NCBI RefSeq assembly: GCF_020882245.1
Contig: NC_083598.1
Span: 32,463,858-32,527,857 of the forward strand
Reading direction: 5' to 3'
Length of the DNA stretch: 64,000 bases
DNA from: Rhopalosiphum padi
Taxonomy: Eukaryota; Arthropoda; Insecta; Hemiptera; Aphididae
Both the position numbers and the translations under genes were made by a program. The notes below the pieces were generated by a model, which searched no databases, was not told where the DNA came from, and saw nothing but the letters and a program-made list of their open reading frames with translations. Positions 23,501-38,270 of the stretch are shown here, piece after piece (position 1 is the first letter of the stretch; each line of letters starts with the position of its first letter).

Positions 23501-25530
23501 CCTATTTTATCGTATTATTAAAATGCGTTTATTCTATTGTATTTTTTTTTGTCGAAAGTTTTTATTTTTATTATTGCCCTTTTTTTGGATTCTATTATTT
23601 TTAGTTTGGCATATTATTTAGGCCAATGAAGCAGCCCTGTTCAGTGACTTGCCTCTACTGGTCGAGCACAATTAGGTTATAGTATAAGATTATATTATTT
23701 TTCATTGTTATATTTTGGTGTATAATTTATTTGAGCAATTTTAATTGATTATAAATCATAATTATACGTCTATACCGTAACATTTTGTGTGAAACAACAA
23801 TAAATATTACTGTGAAGCCATTTTCTCTTTTTATATATTTCATTACAATTGTAAAATATTATGTTTGTGTTCACAAAACTAAATCAACAAAATTAATTTA
23901 CATTCTCATGTCCATGTGTAATATATCTCGTTTATATTAAATACAGCTTGATTGGAAAAGGCAAGCATATAGAAAGTTTAGATAAAGCAACATAATATTT
24001 AGATTCAAATGTTCTGTACATATAATAGATTTAGGTCGTGTAATTAGTAGATACATATTTCAGAGAAAAGATATTAAAAAAAAAAAAATAAAAAAACCGT
24101 TTTTTGGTTTTTTCTATTTGTTTTATTTTTTATTTTAAAGGTCAACAGTTTGTTATACAATTGTTCTATAGACAAATAAAAGTGATTAAAGAATATTATA
24201 TTTCTATTTGGAAGGATTTCGTTTTTTCATTTAACGAACCTAAATATTGAGTTTGTACTAAACTTAAGAACAATTATCGAGTCTTCATTGAATTTATTAG
24301 AAGATATGAATAACATAAAACCACAAAATACTTTAATCAATTTCAATCTAGAAGAAACTATAAGAATTCGAAGAAAAATAATTTGATAACAATTATATAA
24401 GAATCCAAAATGGACTAGGATAAGTCATATGTGAGGTCATTCAGAGACAAAAACATTTGGGTTGGAATAATGAAGCAACAATACCATACGAACAAAAAGA
24501 AAATAATAATGATAATAGTATGAGATCTACTAAACAGTATACCTTGTCAAGACATCAATTGAACCTAGAAAATGTCAAGAATATAGAAAATACAAGAAAA
24601 TATTAATTTTGAATAGAAAAATCTTTACGTAATCTTTGCGGAATACAAAATATCGACAGATGGGGGGGTGTGATAAAAATTATATGAATTTGTAGTGCGA
24701 AACGGACACCGTTTTAGATAGCAATTGCTGTCGAAAATAATGGTAACCATCCGTGTATTCAAAATATCAATTATAATGAAAACATTTTTTCCTATTTTCA
24801 AAATAGTATGAAATGCAAGAATTAAACAAAACTATTAAAAAAAAGAGAGTATAATTAAAAATATTTAATTTTTATTATGTAAATTGTTATGTTTTGATGC
24901 AAGGTGGGCTACATGGTGATGCCTTAATTTGTAATAAACCATTTTAATTAATATTTAACTATAACTTGACATTAACATGGAACTATGTTGTTATTTCTTA
25001 TACTATAACTACGTAAAAAAACAGTTATTTTTAGGCATTCAAGTATTTGTCGATAGTTAAACAAGTAACATATTTTTCAGTCGAAATGATTCATAATTTA
25101 TTGTATTTATAGTTTTTCATATGTTTATATAATTATTTTTAATGTATGTCTAATATTATAATTTTTTTTTTAATTTTACATATATTAGCGTTTTTAATTT
25201 ATTTTTCTAACACCATAAATCAAATCTATTCTAAATCATTATTAAAACATAACAGTGTGAATTTAGTACGGTATTCTTTGAACCAGATCATTTTTAACCT
25301 CCAAAATATCGTATTGTAGGACAACTATTTATGACGTCAAACCAGCTCTCTTTGCATTTTACAATAAATTATATTCGTCTTTTATAAATAATTTTGTTTA
25401 AGTTTATTTTGAAAATAGCAAAATATATATGTTTTCACTATAATTACAAACTTGATTATTCGAACGGTTATCATTATATTCTACAGCGTTGCGATCAAAG
25501 CGGTGTCGAAGACAGGAGAGCCAAATACGC
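20573..25530. other. AT-rich non-coding DNA with a few mixed patches
   Basis: No gene is supported. Patches at 23165-23275 and 23620-23680 have balanced composition but no open frame of note. At 24420-24608 a forward frame of about 57 codons rich in Asn, Gln and Lys is open but has no start, homologue or splice context. A GTAAGT at 20962 follows open A/T-rich sequence and is not convincing. Confidence 0.6.
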
Positions 25531-25902
25531 TTAAGAGGATGTTATACCCGCATGTGTTGTCTTTGTCTTACTAATGTACATCGTAGCAAATTTGCGTTCA
25601 GCAGAACACATTATTTGATGTTGTTAGCTTTAATATATTAGAGTCGATTATTAGACTGAGTTATGGACATTTTAAACTAGTAATATTTTACATAGTTATA
25701 ACTCACTTTAAAACTATAATATCAATAAAATCATATGGCATTTCCTAGATAGTATTCTTACCTTTAAGTTTAATAATAGGTAAAATTACTTCAATATTAA
25801 AACTAACAACATTAAATGTATTCTCCTAAACGCAAATTTGCATTTGGTACGATGTAAGTTAGTACGACAGGGACAGCACACGAGGGTGTAATGTTCTCTT
25901 AA
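25531..25902. mobile_element. piggyBac-like MITE flanked by TTAA
   Basis: The element proper is 25535-25898 (364 bp), flanked by TTAA at 25531-25534 and 25899-25902, the piggyBac target signature. Terminal inverted repeats of about 75 bases match clearly: the left starts GAGGATGTTATACCCGCATG and the right, reverse-complemented, GAGAACATTACACCCTCGTG; both continue through GTCTTACTAA-like and CATCGTA blocks to GCAAATTTGCGTT. There is no coding capacity. A truncated relative sits at 20261-20572, so this is a family. Confidence 0.85.
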
Positions 25903-28900
25903 CTAAAATGGAAAGTTATGGCAAGCTATATCAAGCATTCCTATATCACTTGTATTTATTCGATAAACAATTATATCTCAAACATGGTTGACCATTAAAA
26001 TAAAAAAAAACCATATAGAAATGTAATTAAAAAGAAATAGATACTATATTATTATAAGCACCATATTTAAATATTTAGATTAAATTTCAAAAAAATATTG
26101 ATGGTAGAAGGGGTGAGAATCGCACATTTTTAAACTGATTAACTAGTTCTTCACAAATAACGCGTCATCAATAATTACAAAGTTAAAAGGTAATAGATTG
26201 ACTTAAACGTGGAATATTCGGTTTTGTCTGTATTTTCGGCTTTGATATTATAAAATATATCATCAGATAACTGTGTTATCTGTTAAATTTTATGTAGCTG
26301 ATGTGGTTTAGATTTTTTAGCAAATTATTTACGTTTTATCCCTATACAAACGTAGTTGACATAATATATAATACTATTGTGTTATCGTGTGGAACACGAA
26401 AATCTACTGGATATTTTAATTTATGATAGTGATATCAGTATGCATGCTATACAGTATATAAACATATTTTTTTTTTTTATCAACACGTGTTGGCTGGCCC
26501 GTTGGTTCAAATCGAATTCGTGTCATCGCTCACTGCAAGCTTTCCGAACAGGAAATGTTGTAAATCTAATATACTTCAAATCGACCTTATACACACACAC
26601 GAGTACAAGTATTTGATAAACGTGCACGCTGAGGGATTTAGAACTGAAAAAACCCATTCAATATACATTTTCAATCAATGTAAATTGATCCGATCCATTG
26701 CAATGCCGAACCTGTGGGGATGACTATTATATTATATATGAATTCGTCTGTAAAATCAGTAAGTATGATACCCATATTATTATTGTCATTTGACCTAATC
26801 TGTAATATAACAATGATTATTATATATGTAGATGCTAGTTTTTACGTCACAAGTTACAATAAATAGATTTTTTTTAGGTATTTTTGGATTAAACGTTTAA
26901 CAAAAAATTGAGTTTAATTTACAATACATCGATGGGAGGAAATTATTTCACTTGATTAAAAACTACCTATCCGATTGTTGAAGAATTCAATATCTGCGTT
27001 GATTTTATTATAATAAAATATACGCGCGGAGAGCATAATGAAAATGTTATTACAGTTCAAAATCAAAATAAATAAATCAAACATGCAATTGCAGCCATAC
27101 AATACACACCGTATCACCAACCATTGAAAACATGCATATTGTAATTAATATAACAAATACAGTTAATAATACAATTTATTATTGTTATTTTTTCAAAGTG
27201 ACGAGGAAAATAATACACAAATATAATTATTATACTCAACTACGTTACAATTCGTGTACGTAATGATTTCCGGTAGTATAAATCCCTCAAGAGCGAAGAT
27301 GTATCGGTTTGCGAGTATAACATAAAATAAAAAAATAAAAATAAACCAAGGAAAAAACACGAACAGGAAGTAAAATAGTGTATCTACTACATAGTGCCCC
27401 TACAACATGGATGATAAATCCAAATACAAGAGCGCCCCTTGGGACTTTGTGTGACTGGGCACAAAACGTATACACAACGACACCATGTTATAGGAAAAAC
27501 GAAGTGATCGAAGATTTTGTTTAAGTTTTTGACTAGACCAAAAAATAACTATGAACAGTATAATATTGTTATTTGTTAATGCACTGGTCTATAATAATTA
27601 TTATCAATCAGGTTAAAGTCAAAAGTTGTATGCGTCGTTTTTGCATTAAATTAGCCGAACAGTTCGAATAGTATATTGTTACCTATGGTATGATGTACGA
27701 AATCGAACCAAAACATAAATGTTTTGAGTGTTTCTGCAAGTCGCATGTAATATATATATATAAATAATAATATACTTACTCAGTGCTCATATAAATTATG
27801 TACCATATTTTATTCCATTTATTGTCGGAATTTGATTTTAAAATCATATTTACATTAATAATATAATATTAATATATTATATTTTTGAAAGTTAAAATTG
27901 TGTCACTAAAAAAAAAAGTTTTATTTTTGTTTATTTATAAAAAATCAGATCATCGTTTTACTATTGTTTTCAACTTACTTAATATAAAAATAAAAGATAA
28001 ATTAAAATAATTATTCTGTCTACTTGTAACTACAGTCGGAAATTGTGGATAATTGTATTATTTTTGTGCGTTATTAGATTTTAGTTCATTATTTAAAGAC
28101 AAACGCATGTTTGTTTAAGTCCTTGCTTTTCATGCATGCATTTCTGCAGAATCTCCTATAATTATATTACAATGATATACGCGTTACAGTAGATTGCGAC
28201 ATTAGCACGAATGCGCTTTCCGTCTTGGAAGTTGGAACTACTTATATAACTTAGTGATTTTTTTCAAGTCAAATTTTTTATTATTCATTTTTAAACATCA
28301 AACTTATTCTAATTCTTTTTGTTTTGTATCAATAATTATACAGTACACAGTGTCACGCTCTATGTCAATATCTATCAAACGTTATTTTTGATATACATTT
28401 ATAATAGTAAACATTTCAATATAATATAGGATACACTTAGATACGGCTTTCATATAGTATCATATTTAATGTATACACGTCAATAATTTAACATAATAGA
28501 AACAGAGAACGTGGTCAAACACTCAAACCCCAATAACCCTTGATAATAATATAATATTATAGTCTTTAGTAGTGTGTTGTGAACTGGTCTTCATACAGGG
28601 GCACAGCTATAATAATATACTATATAAGTAAATACGTCTTTGTAAATGAATGCCTATCTACTTCTAATACAGAATATCACAGTACCCTTGTGACCTTCTG
28701 TATCTATCCATCACAAATGCATAATATGAGATGTCCTGCAGTATTCGCATAATATCTAATCTTGAATATTGAAACGCAGAGTTTGCTTTATTCATTAATA
28801 GTATGAAAAAGACAACATATTTTTCATTTTTATTCCAATTTAATTATTTTCTTTTTTAAAACATTCATCTTGTTTTGAGTCAATCAAATTTAATTTTTCT

Positions 28901-29675
28901 GCCCCGATTTTTATTCGGAATTTCAGAATCCTCAACTAACGTATGGACGTATAGGAAAGATTATTTACACCTATTTTTTTCGGCGTATATTTTAATATGT
29001 TACGTCATATAATACACACATATTATATATTATATAGGTACATATTATACGCACGGTCGAATAATTGTGCAAATACGTATACGATGGTGCGCTACGGATT
29101 CGTATTAAAATTCCAAAGAAAGGTCCGTTGATAGTGAGCCGAAGGGTTATAGGACTTATAAAATTTGATCGCGCGATCAGAATACAAAACATGTTCTCCG
29201 TTTTCAAAAAAAAAATCAAGATTAGTTTTATTAATACGTATATTATTATTATTATTATACTATGAAGTTTTGACTGACGTATTGTTTTAACCAGCAAATT
29301 ATAATATTTCATTATTATTTAATACATATTTGTTTTAATACCTCGAGGACAATAATTCATGATTTAGAATGAAAACAACGGTATACAAATGATAAAAATT
29401 CCAATATTAACTGCGATGGTCCACTAGGTGTAGTTATCAATTTATCATAAGTATGGATGCGGAGTTTATAATTACTCAACAATACAGGTTTTAATCTATT
29501 ATTTAGATTTATGACAACTGGAATTAAAACTTGACTATAATATTTATGTTTAGCTCTTTTTTTTCTTTTCGTGTGAAACCTATTATATCTACTTCCTTTA
29601 GTCTACTGGTGATATTCCTCTCGTATGTGTGCTTTATAATAATAAAATAATATAATATATTAGGTCTAGGATATA
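25903..29675. other. AT-rich non-coding DNA
   Basis: No supported gene. The patch at 26480-26710 has mixed composition and two overlapping chance frames. The minus-strand frame at 27287-27475 is hydrophobic and A/T-driven. Confidence 0.65.
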
Positions 29676-30025
29676 TGCTGATTCACCAAACATGTTCAAT
29701 CCCATTTTATCATTAGTTTAATAAAATTCTGATTTTTTAATTTTTAAATATACTTAAATACAGATTACGGTATTTTCAAATTCTTGAGATTTTTTAACTA
29801 TATAAGGACTATTTCTATTTTTAAAATTATAAATAAGATTTCTACTGTTAACCCGATGCCTATTAATTTTAAAACATAAGTTTGTATCACCACAAAACAC
29901 TTCTAAGTAGTACAAAAAATCATAAACATTTTAAAATTTGGTATATTTAAAAATTACAAGAATCAGAATTTAAATACATTTATTATCAAATAAATGAGGT
30001 TAAGCATACTTGGTGAATAACAGTA
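29674..30025. mobile_element. TA-flanked Tc1/mariner-type MITE
   Basis: The element proper is about 29676-30023, flanked by TA. The left end reads TGCTGATTCACCAAACATG. The right end reverse-complemented reads CTGTTATTCACCAAGTATG. Inverted similarity continues about 75 bases to a shared TAATTTTTAAATATA block. The GATTCACCAAGCATG-type end also appears as solo ends at 30622, 38030 and 50931, so a family is present. Confidence 0.75.
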
Positions 30026-30579
30026 TAACACTGTACAAATACAAGATACGTCGTCTACGCATCGTTTATGGTGTGGTGAACACAGTAGGCTATGTCACCC
30101 CGTTCCACAGGTAGGTGGTATACTTGTTAACTATATCATATAATATTGCCATCGTCGTTATTATGCGTTCCGAACAAACATACGCGCTGCAGTGACCGAA
30201 TTATCGATCGTGTTCCATCGTGTACCGGATGTGAATATTGACAGAGAAAAAATACATTTTTATAAACGCATAATTTTTATAGAAGTATTGTACAGCACAC
30301 GCTACCACGAGTAACAATAAATAGATCTATGCATTTGTTATCGACATGTTAGGTTAAGTACCTATGTTTATATGTTTCAACATTTTCAAACAAATAATCT
30401 ACTTAATGTTTTACAAGGACAGTTTTTATTAAAAAAAATAAATGATAGTGCTATAATATGATACTCGTATAATGGCATTTACTCATGAAAATATCTAAAA
30501 ATATGGCGTTTGGTTGGGTAGGTTTACATATAAGAAGTCTAAAAATCAGAATAATTTGATTTGATTAATATACTATATA

Positions 30580-30622
30580 AAAATATAATAGTGGAGCGAT
30601 CATGCTTGAGTGAATCACTCTG
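30580..30622 (-). mobile_element. solo MITE end
   Basis: CATGCTTGAGTGAATCACTC then TG/TA at 30622. Reverse-complemented it matches the terminal type of the 29676 element. No partner end is found nearby. Confidence 0.5.
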
Positions 30623-33600
30623 TACAATATAGTATTATGTGTTATGAGTTAGAATAGTAAAGTTGTTATTTTAATTTTTGCGACTCTTTTAGCATGTGAT
30701 TATCAATTATCAGACAACACACTATACTAAGCTTACGATTTAAGTTATCTATTATTGTAATTAATTCAGTTATTAAAGAGAATTTTAATCTTTTATTTAA
30801 ATTATTATATTTTCAGACATTTTTTTAAGCTATATAATATTATGTAATATATATACCGCAGTATTGTTATTTAATAATAAAATAAATTATCAAAATTGCA
30901 ATTTATTATACATGTATATAATATATTTTACAAGATATAAGGATACTTATAATGTAACTGCAACTTTCAGTAACCTAACCTAATAGACCAGTCACTGTCT
31001 CCGATCATAATTGTTTTTCTCATAAGTTATGAGTAAGGCCAACAATTACATACCCTAAAAATCTATAAAACTTGTATGCAGTAGTTATACCCTAAACATT
31101 ACCAAAATAAGCCCTTACAATATACAAAAAAAAAAATGTTATTGTAAAAATGATTAAATGATTTATTGACTGACCAATAAAAATATGTAAATGCATACAA
31201 GTGTTGGCCTTACTTATGAGTCATAACGCAAAGAATTATCATTAAATTCAAATCGAACATATTATTATACATTACATTGACGATGTACACTAAACGGTAA
31301 ACACCTTCTTGATAACCTTTTTTTTTTATTCCAATTTTTTTTTTCTAGCTGAAACTATATACGTTTTATACGTAATGTATTAGTTTGTCGCTATTTTCCA
31401 GTTCCATCACTAATATAATGTTATAAGCATCAATGCGCTTTTGAGTTCTGAGTCTGAAATGATGTTCATGTAGGTAATATTATTTTTATATTATTATATC
31501 ATAACTAGCTGGCCCTGCGTTGTCCATTAAAACATTTTTTTCTTTTTTTCCATTTATTTTTTACACCAAACCAAACCTAAACAAAAGCCGGCTGGACTAC
31601 CAATCAAACCAAATATATAAATATGGCTTCAATAGCTTTTACGGATTCTGAGATTATCGAGTATAGGTACTAATTATTAGTATACAATATTATGTATATG
31701 TAAAGATAGTGTCTCGCGAAAAATTCGTCGTTTTTTATCAATGTCCTATCAACAGGCGAAACTTGTTAGAGTGATAATAATATTTGTACAACATTTACAT
31801 AAAAAAAAGTCAATTGCGACATCTTTGCTGAGAGCGATTTAACGAGCTCTTCTCGTTTCCACCGGGTTTACGAACGGATACTTTTTTTTGACTACACTGT
31901 TTGTATGTTATACATTTTGAGGTCGGATAAAATAAAGCACGCGAGTAAAATAAAAACTGTATTCCGGCCGTGAAAATATATTCCATGCCAACACTATCAA
32001 ACACAAACACACATCATTGTACACTAATTAAGTCGATGGGTTAAGATTTGAAATGAAAACGCGTTACTAAAGAGCAACGAAATCGATGATATTATTTTTT
32101 ATAACCGTCACAATAATATATTTATGAAAAAAATAATAATAAATAATATAAATAATCATTTGAGTTACCGAAAAAATAAAAACAACAAAAATCAATCATT
32201 TTAAAATAAATTATTTGACTTTTTACGATATTAACTATGGCGAAAATTCATTCACGTGACTGTATTATCGTTGTTGGTTTCGTGCGTGGACCGCGTAAAC
32301 AACTCGTGCAACCTTCGTTGGCGTCCGTTCGTAGCCTTTTTATGGTGCACCATTGTTATGATAATAAAAAGGAACAACGGACCCGTTTTTTGACGACCGT
32401 AAATATAATTAATAAAAAAAATCATAAAATACAAATAAAATAAAAGAATCTTCGCGAACATAATATTATTTGGTATGACGTATATTGTCGGGCGTACTGT
32501 CATTTTGTCGCGCGTCAATTCGTCATCTATCGATATTGACTATATTATAAGTCGTATAAGGTACATTTATATATTCGATATCGTTTATTTATCGTATATT
32601 TATAGTTTTCTTTTTTTTAATGCTATAATGATTCCATAGCTGTTTGTCTGTATCGAACAATATACCAAAACAGTGTATAACAGTATGCTAAAATACGTCT
32701 TTACAATTTATAAAAAGCTAGCGTGGTCAGATATCTAAATGCACAATGGTTTTATTCTCAAACAATTGAGAAAGATCGGAAAAAAATAATTTGTAATGAA
32801 AACAAAGATTGTACTGGTTGTGGTCAAACATCCTTGTTTTACAGATTTACAATGAATTTATGTTGTGACCAAAAACCCAAACGAAAATGACCTCTGAATT
32901 TAAATAAACTACAATAAATGAAATCTTGATCGGTACACTAAAATAATGCATTTAGAAACGTATGTTTCTAAATTGATTGTTAATACTATAAATGTACAAA
33001 ATTATACTTTATAAATTTATGACTTTCAATAATAATATTATGTTACATGGCCGTTACAAGACAGATGTGTGTAAAAAATAAACAATAATTTTTTATCCAC
33101 AAGTAATTTTTGACAAACTAATCAGTCATATTTTAAATAAATACATTTCTTAATAATATAAATCATCTCTATTGGACAGATGACCAATCAAGCATATTGG
33201 ATATATTGTGAAAAGTTAAGATTTAAAAAGGACGTCTATCAATTTATTACAGACTAATTGTAAAATATTTTTTTCATAAAGTAATATAAAATATAACTTT
33301 TTAGTTAGTCTAGTATACGTAAATCCTATAATACTATAGTACCGAGTCTTATAATTAATTGTTATACTTTAATTATAATTTTTATAATAGTTAACGTTTC
33401 TCTGATATACACAAAATTGATTAGTTTTAGAATACGTATTCGTTTTTATATCTTGCATTCTTTTGTTTTATTTAATTTTTTGACATGTATGTACATTTAT
33501 TTTAAATTTGTTCATTTGAACTATTAATATATGTATTTTTTAGGTTAAATGGTTTAACTTAAACCTATTTTTAAAATACTTTGGTCGATATAATTAAGCT

Positions 33601-34615
33601 AAAATTGAAATTAAATAAACATTATATTATTTTGTCTCGCATTTCTGTATCTTATTCATATTAATAGACGTCTTAACAATGCGTTTCATACACGACAACC
33701 TTACCCTTATACGCATGAGTTGTTATACTCAATAATATATACCTAAGTACTCATCTGGGTTATTTCCGCCAACTAATAGTGGTCTCGTTACTTTGATAAT
33801 ATATAACTAAGAAAATTATAAAAATATAATTAAAAAAAATTAAAATCTATAAGGTATAGTAAAATACAGCAACAGTAGCAGTGTTTTGTTGTATTTTACA
33901 CTTTTACCATAATAATATTATGTATTATATATTTATATTTGTGAGAACATTAAAAGTAAATTTTTATTCAAAGATTTATGATTTTTTTTCTTTCATGTAC
34001 TGAAGTTATATTTTTATAAAACTTTGGTGGTGAATATTACTTTATACAATTCTTTTTATGGAGTTAGGCCCCATAATAAAGGCGAATAATGATCATAATG
34101 ATTAATGATTTATTTTGAATTCTTGTAAATGCGTGTATCTATATAATATTTCTTCTATATATATATTTTTATTTATTTACAAACATTTTTTTAAAAAAAA
34201 TTGTATTATTTTTCAATACGTATACCTACAATTAAATAACTGAACAATGAAATTCTAACAGTCTATAAAATATTTTCCTTGAGGATTTATATGTAAGTAC
34301 ACTAAAATGAGCTGTGTATAATCAATACGAACACAAGTCACAAAATTGAATCACGTCCACAACAATTTATTTATTATTACATTTTTTTGTTGGATAAAGC
34401 ATTAATTGTATTTGATTGAATAAAGCAATCTACACTGCAGAATGGAATCCGACAACCGACGTGTATATGTGTATTGTTGAAGTCTTCACTTGGCTCATCG
34501 TTTCATCTGTCCACAATATTCCCATGAAATTGTCCAATAACATCGTAGGCTTATCGTTATTAATCTCTTATCACACGTTTAATATATCTATACTACACGA
34601 TATATACCTATATAA
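30623..34615. other. AT-rich non-coding DNA with a short repeat-like patch
   Basis: At 31503-31530 the phrase ACTAGCTGGCCCTGCG resembles a widespread insect repeat opening, with a following AAAAGCCGGC phrase (31583) that also occurs at 16352. No ends can be defined. Overlapping frames at 32237-32518 are chance. No gene. Confidence 0.6.
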
Positions 34616-34820
34616 GTAATAATACGTTACACTCCTCCGGGACGAACAGTTCGAAGTAAATTGCCCACGTTTTATCTGCTAAAGTACTTTAGCAATTTGT
34701 TCTTTGATTGTGATGGATCGGATTGGATTGGAGTTACCGGTGATAGATTTAAAAGGAGATATTAAGGACTTGTGTGCGGGTACCAACTACATGCTATTCG
34801 GAGATAAAGCCACAAGATAG
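34616..34820 (+). CDS. coding-like segment of unknown identity
   Basis: Two overlapping plus frames are unusually protein-like for this A/T context. One runs 34616-34765 without a start codon (VIIRYTPPGRTVRSKLPTFY, ending DWIGVTGDRFKRRY). The other starts at an ATG (34713) and runs 35 codons to a TAG at 34818-34820 (MDRIGLELPVIDLKGDIKDL, then CAGTNYMLFGDKATR). No splice signals frame it well and no family is recognised. It may be a decayed element or gene fragment with one frame ancestral, or a short host exon. Confidence 0.25.
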
Positions 34821-37800
34821 TCCACTTTTCGTTTAAACTTACAATGCCCTTTTCGGATAGTACAATTTTTTTTTTAATTTACAATTATAACAACTGAATT
34901 TTACAGTTTTAATACTTGATTTTAAATTAATATTATGGTAAACAATTAATAATTCAAGTTTAACTTTATTTTTGAAAAATAAACTTTAAATGTAACTAAA
35001 ATTACATTAAATACTGTATTAAGTAGTAAAATTGTTCATATAAAAATTAGTTTTTTAATTTGACTAATATAATAATATGGCAAATATAAATAATATTTAT
35101 ATAAAATACTATTTTATTTTATTATAATTTCATACATACATTTTTCAAACAATATAGTTATAAAAAAAAACTTTATCTTATGTTTTTGACATATTCGTGT
35201 AGATATATTTTGTTATCATTATTATTATAATATATAGGTATTTTTATTCGATTAATATAGTCGGAATTTTTAATTTTTTACTTACTCATGAAGTCATATT
35301 TTATTTCACACAGTTATGTGGAATAATTTTGATAATTAAAAATTACATATATGTACATAATTATATCTAATTAAATATAAAAATTGTCAAATTCAATTGT
35401 TGTAATAAATTGTAAATTTTAAAGAAAACTGTAGTGATCGGAAAGGGGTGACGCATAATATTGTATATAAGATGGTCAAACAGTATTCTCTAGAGACGCG
35501 TACCTACTTGGTTTACTTGACGTATTGTACGTTTTCCTGAGCGGTAACATTTTTCTGCCAGCTTTTATGAGTATCTCTAAACATCATTTCGGTCTGTACG
35601 ATGTTCGATAGTAATCATCTACGGTTTGCGTTCATCGAATAATTTTAAAAACCACTACACTCCTTTCGCTTTGTTAGCCAGATATGTCATCTTTTAGATT
35701 CTGTAGGAACTAAAGAGTGGAGGGAGGAAAATGAAGGTGGTTTTGTAATGTCACATGCTTTTCTTGCGCATGGATTGATTTAAGTAAAAAAGTTTATAGA
35801 TAGAAAATGTATTACATAGGAGCCTTTTTGAGCGAGCGATTTTTTCTTTTAAATTTCATCGTCGTTTTCTAAAAAAAATCTCTTTGAGAAAAATAAAAAT
35901 AATAAATTAAATAAATTTGGTGTATAATAATTTATCGACAACCGTTACGGGTCTTTATCAAATCACGATCAGTTATTTTGGACATTTAATCTTAGAATCG
36001 CAATTGAAATGCTAAAGTTTATTTTTAGGCATAAAAGAAATAACTCTATTTAAAAAAATGAAAATCCATACAAAATACACAATACAACAAGCAGCTTACT
36101 CACAAGAATATCTTTTTGAATGCCATAATGAAGTCTGACAGTTTAGACACCTGATGATTAACTCTCTCGACTCATTACATCATACATTACACATAATGTT
36201 ATATACATTATAATATTATCAATTGTTTAGTTGATCGTTTGTCATAATATACGGTCCTGTCCACCGTAACAAAATGAATAAATTAAAACAACAAATCATC
36301 AAAACAGATTTACATCTAGTGTATAATAATAATAGTTATGAAAAGATAATGTTTTGAAAATAATAGTCCAGACTCATGCCATTTGGAGAATTTAGTTCCG
36401 CATACCTACATGTAATATAATATAACACTTCCGTGTAAGAAATATTGTTACGGTTTTACAAATCGTACGCCGGAATTAAACGAATGAAAAAAAAAAAAAA
36501 GTTGAACACGCGTATAATAATCTCAGGGTTTTATACGTGGGCTGTTGCTTTATAATTAAATAACTTCGTGTAAGGTCTAAACCTCCATATGAAAACCCAA
36601 CATAACATACCTAATATAGATCATAAAGTAAAATAAACATTTGGTTCATGTAACCACGGAATTCGACCTATGTCTAATATATCAGAAGCAAACCCTCACA
36701 AACGACGATACTATTCGTGTTTCATCAAAACCATAGTTAATTTGTATATTATGTAAAATGTATATTGTATATAATATTGTACATTATGCCAACATAAAAT
36801 ATTCAAACGCATTACACACTGCGATTATTGTTTAACCAGATTATTATTTATTATAACGTATTCAATTGTATTTAATTATTATATATAATATTTACATCTC
36901 TCTATTAACTTGTGTGTTTATAAATTATTATAATAATAAGAAGTGCGCTGGAAAATGAATGTTGTAGGTACTTATCTACGTACTGTTTGTCTAGTTTAAG
37001 ATCGTATATACTATTATGTTTATGTTTGCTATATTTTTTAAAGGAGTTTCATGAAAAATTAATTGGTTTATAAAAGTATAATTAGAACAAACAAGATAAA
37101 CATAAAATTATATTCTAACTAAATTCCATATGTGAAATAGATACAATAGATACACAATCAAGAACATACATACTTATTGAATATTTAAATACTGTAGAAA
37201 TGCTAAGCTTAAAGAATAGAACAATTATAAACAAAAAAAATTAACATATTAATAATTAATTTACTGATTTGTAGTGTATTATAACACAATTATATAATTC
37301 TGCACACAAATAAAGTTGGTTTTTTTTGTAACTAACAACAGTAGCAAATTATATTAGAGAATGTATTAATTTTCCAACATTTTTAAATCCCATACGAATA
37401 ATGTGATTGGAAATCAGTAGTAAGTTGTAGTAAGTGCTCTTATTCGAATTCAAATGAGCAAACTGGAAAAAAAAATTAATGATGCATTGAAACATTGCTT
37501 TCATTGAAATTGTCCTTAGTAACAAAACAAGATTATATTATATTGAGTATTTTAGAATTTTTTTGACTAGACAAATAAAACGGATTTTTTTTACATTATG
37601 TTATGTTAATAATTATTGTGTACTATACAATTTATATCTCCTAGGTATATCTGACGCAGAACATATTTTTATCAAAACGATAATATTATAGCGACAAAAT
37701 ATCAGAACTCGGAAGCTATTCGATTGAAAGTATTACCGAAGTCCCGTCAGCATTATTATTATAAATAAAATACCTAATATCGATATTATAATTGTTTTTT

Positions 37801-38027
37801 ATGGGTCCTGGCTGCGAAGATGCGTAATAATCATTGTAACTGAATAAGAGCAGCATAGTATGGTTGTCTTTACGTCCATTGTTGTATTTTCAAGTGCATT
37901 GTTTACGTTTACCCACAGATAATAATGGAATGCACTACAAGTGGTTAAGGTATTATAATTATAATGTTGCGCAATAATGTCGATATCCAATCTGCATATC
38001 AAAATATTATATTATATATAATGTAGT
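34821..38027. other. AT-rich non-coding DNA
   Basis: A mixed-composition patch at 35430-35780 lacks a convincing frame. The remainder is low-complexity A/T sequence. Confidence 0.65.
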
Positions 38028-38270
38028 TACAGGGTAATTCACTAAGCATGAACGCTCCCAATTTTTTTCTTTAATAATGGAATAATTTGATATTGAAATT
38101 TTGAGTTTTTTGGCGACCGCCTATTTTTTTACTATCAATAATTTTTATCACCTAAACAGTGTTCTGTAGTGACTAGTGATACAAACTTCTAGCTGTTTCT
38201 TAAATGAAAATCACCCTTTTAGATTCTGAGTGGACGGATGAATAATTTATTGATTTTACAATGATGTATA
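38028..38270 (+). mobile_element. solo MITE left end plus dispersed aphid-type repeat
   Basis: TA (38028-38029) is followed by CAGGGTAATTCACTAAGCAT, the same terminal type as the MITE at 29676-30023. No matching right end follows. At 38220-38265 it continues into a dispersed repeat (GATTCTGAGTGGACGGATGA, then TATTGATTTTACAATGATGT), whose second half is identical to 3869-3888. Confidence 0.5.

Noticed and set aside
26480..26720. tRNA-like phrase GGTTCAAATCG in a mixed patch
   Set aside because: No matching acceptor, D-arm or anticodon stems can be folded around it.
31503..31620. Possible Helitron from the ACTAGCTGGCCCTGCG phrase
   Set aside because: No 5' TC or 3' CTRR end with hairpin could be identified; only a generic repeat-like phrase.
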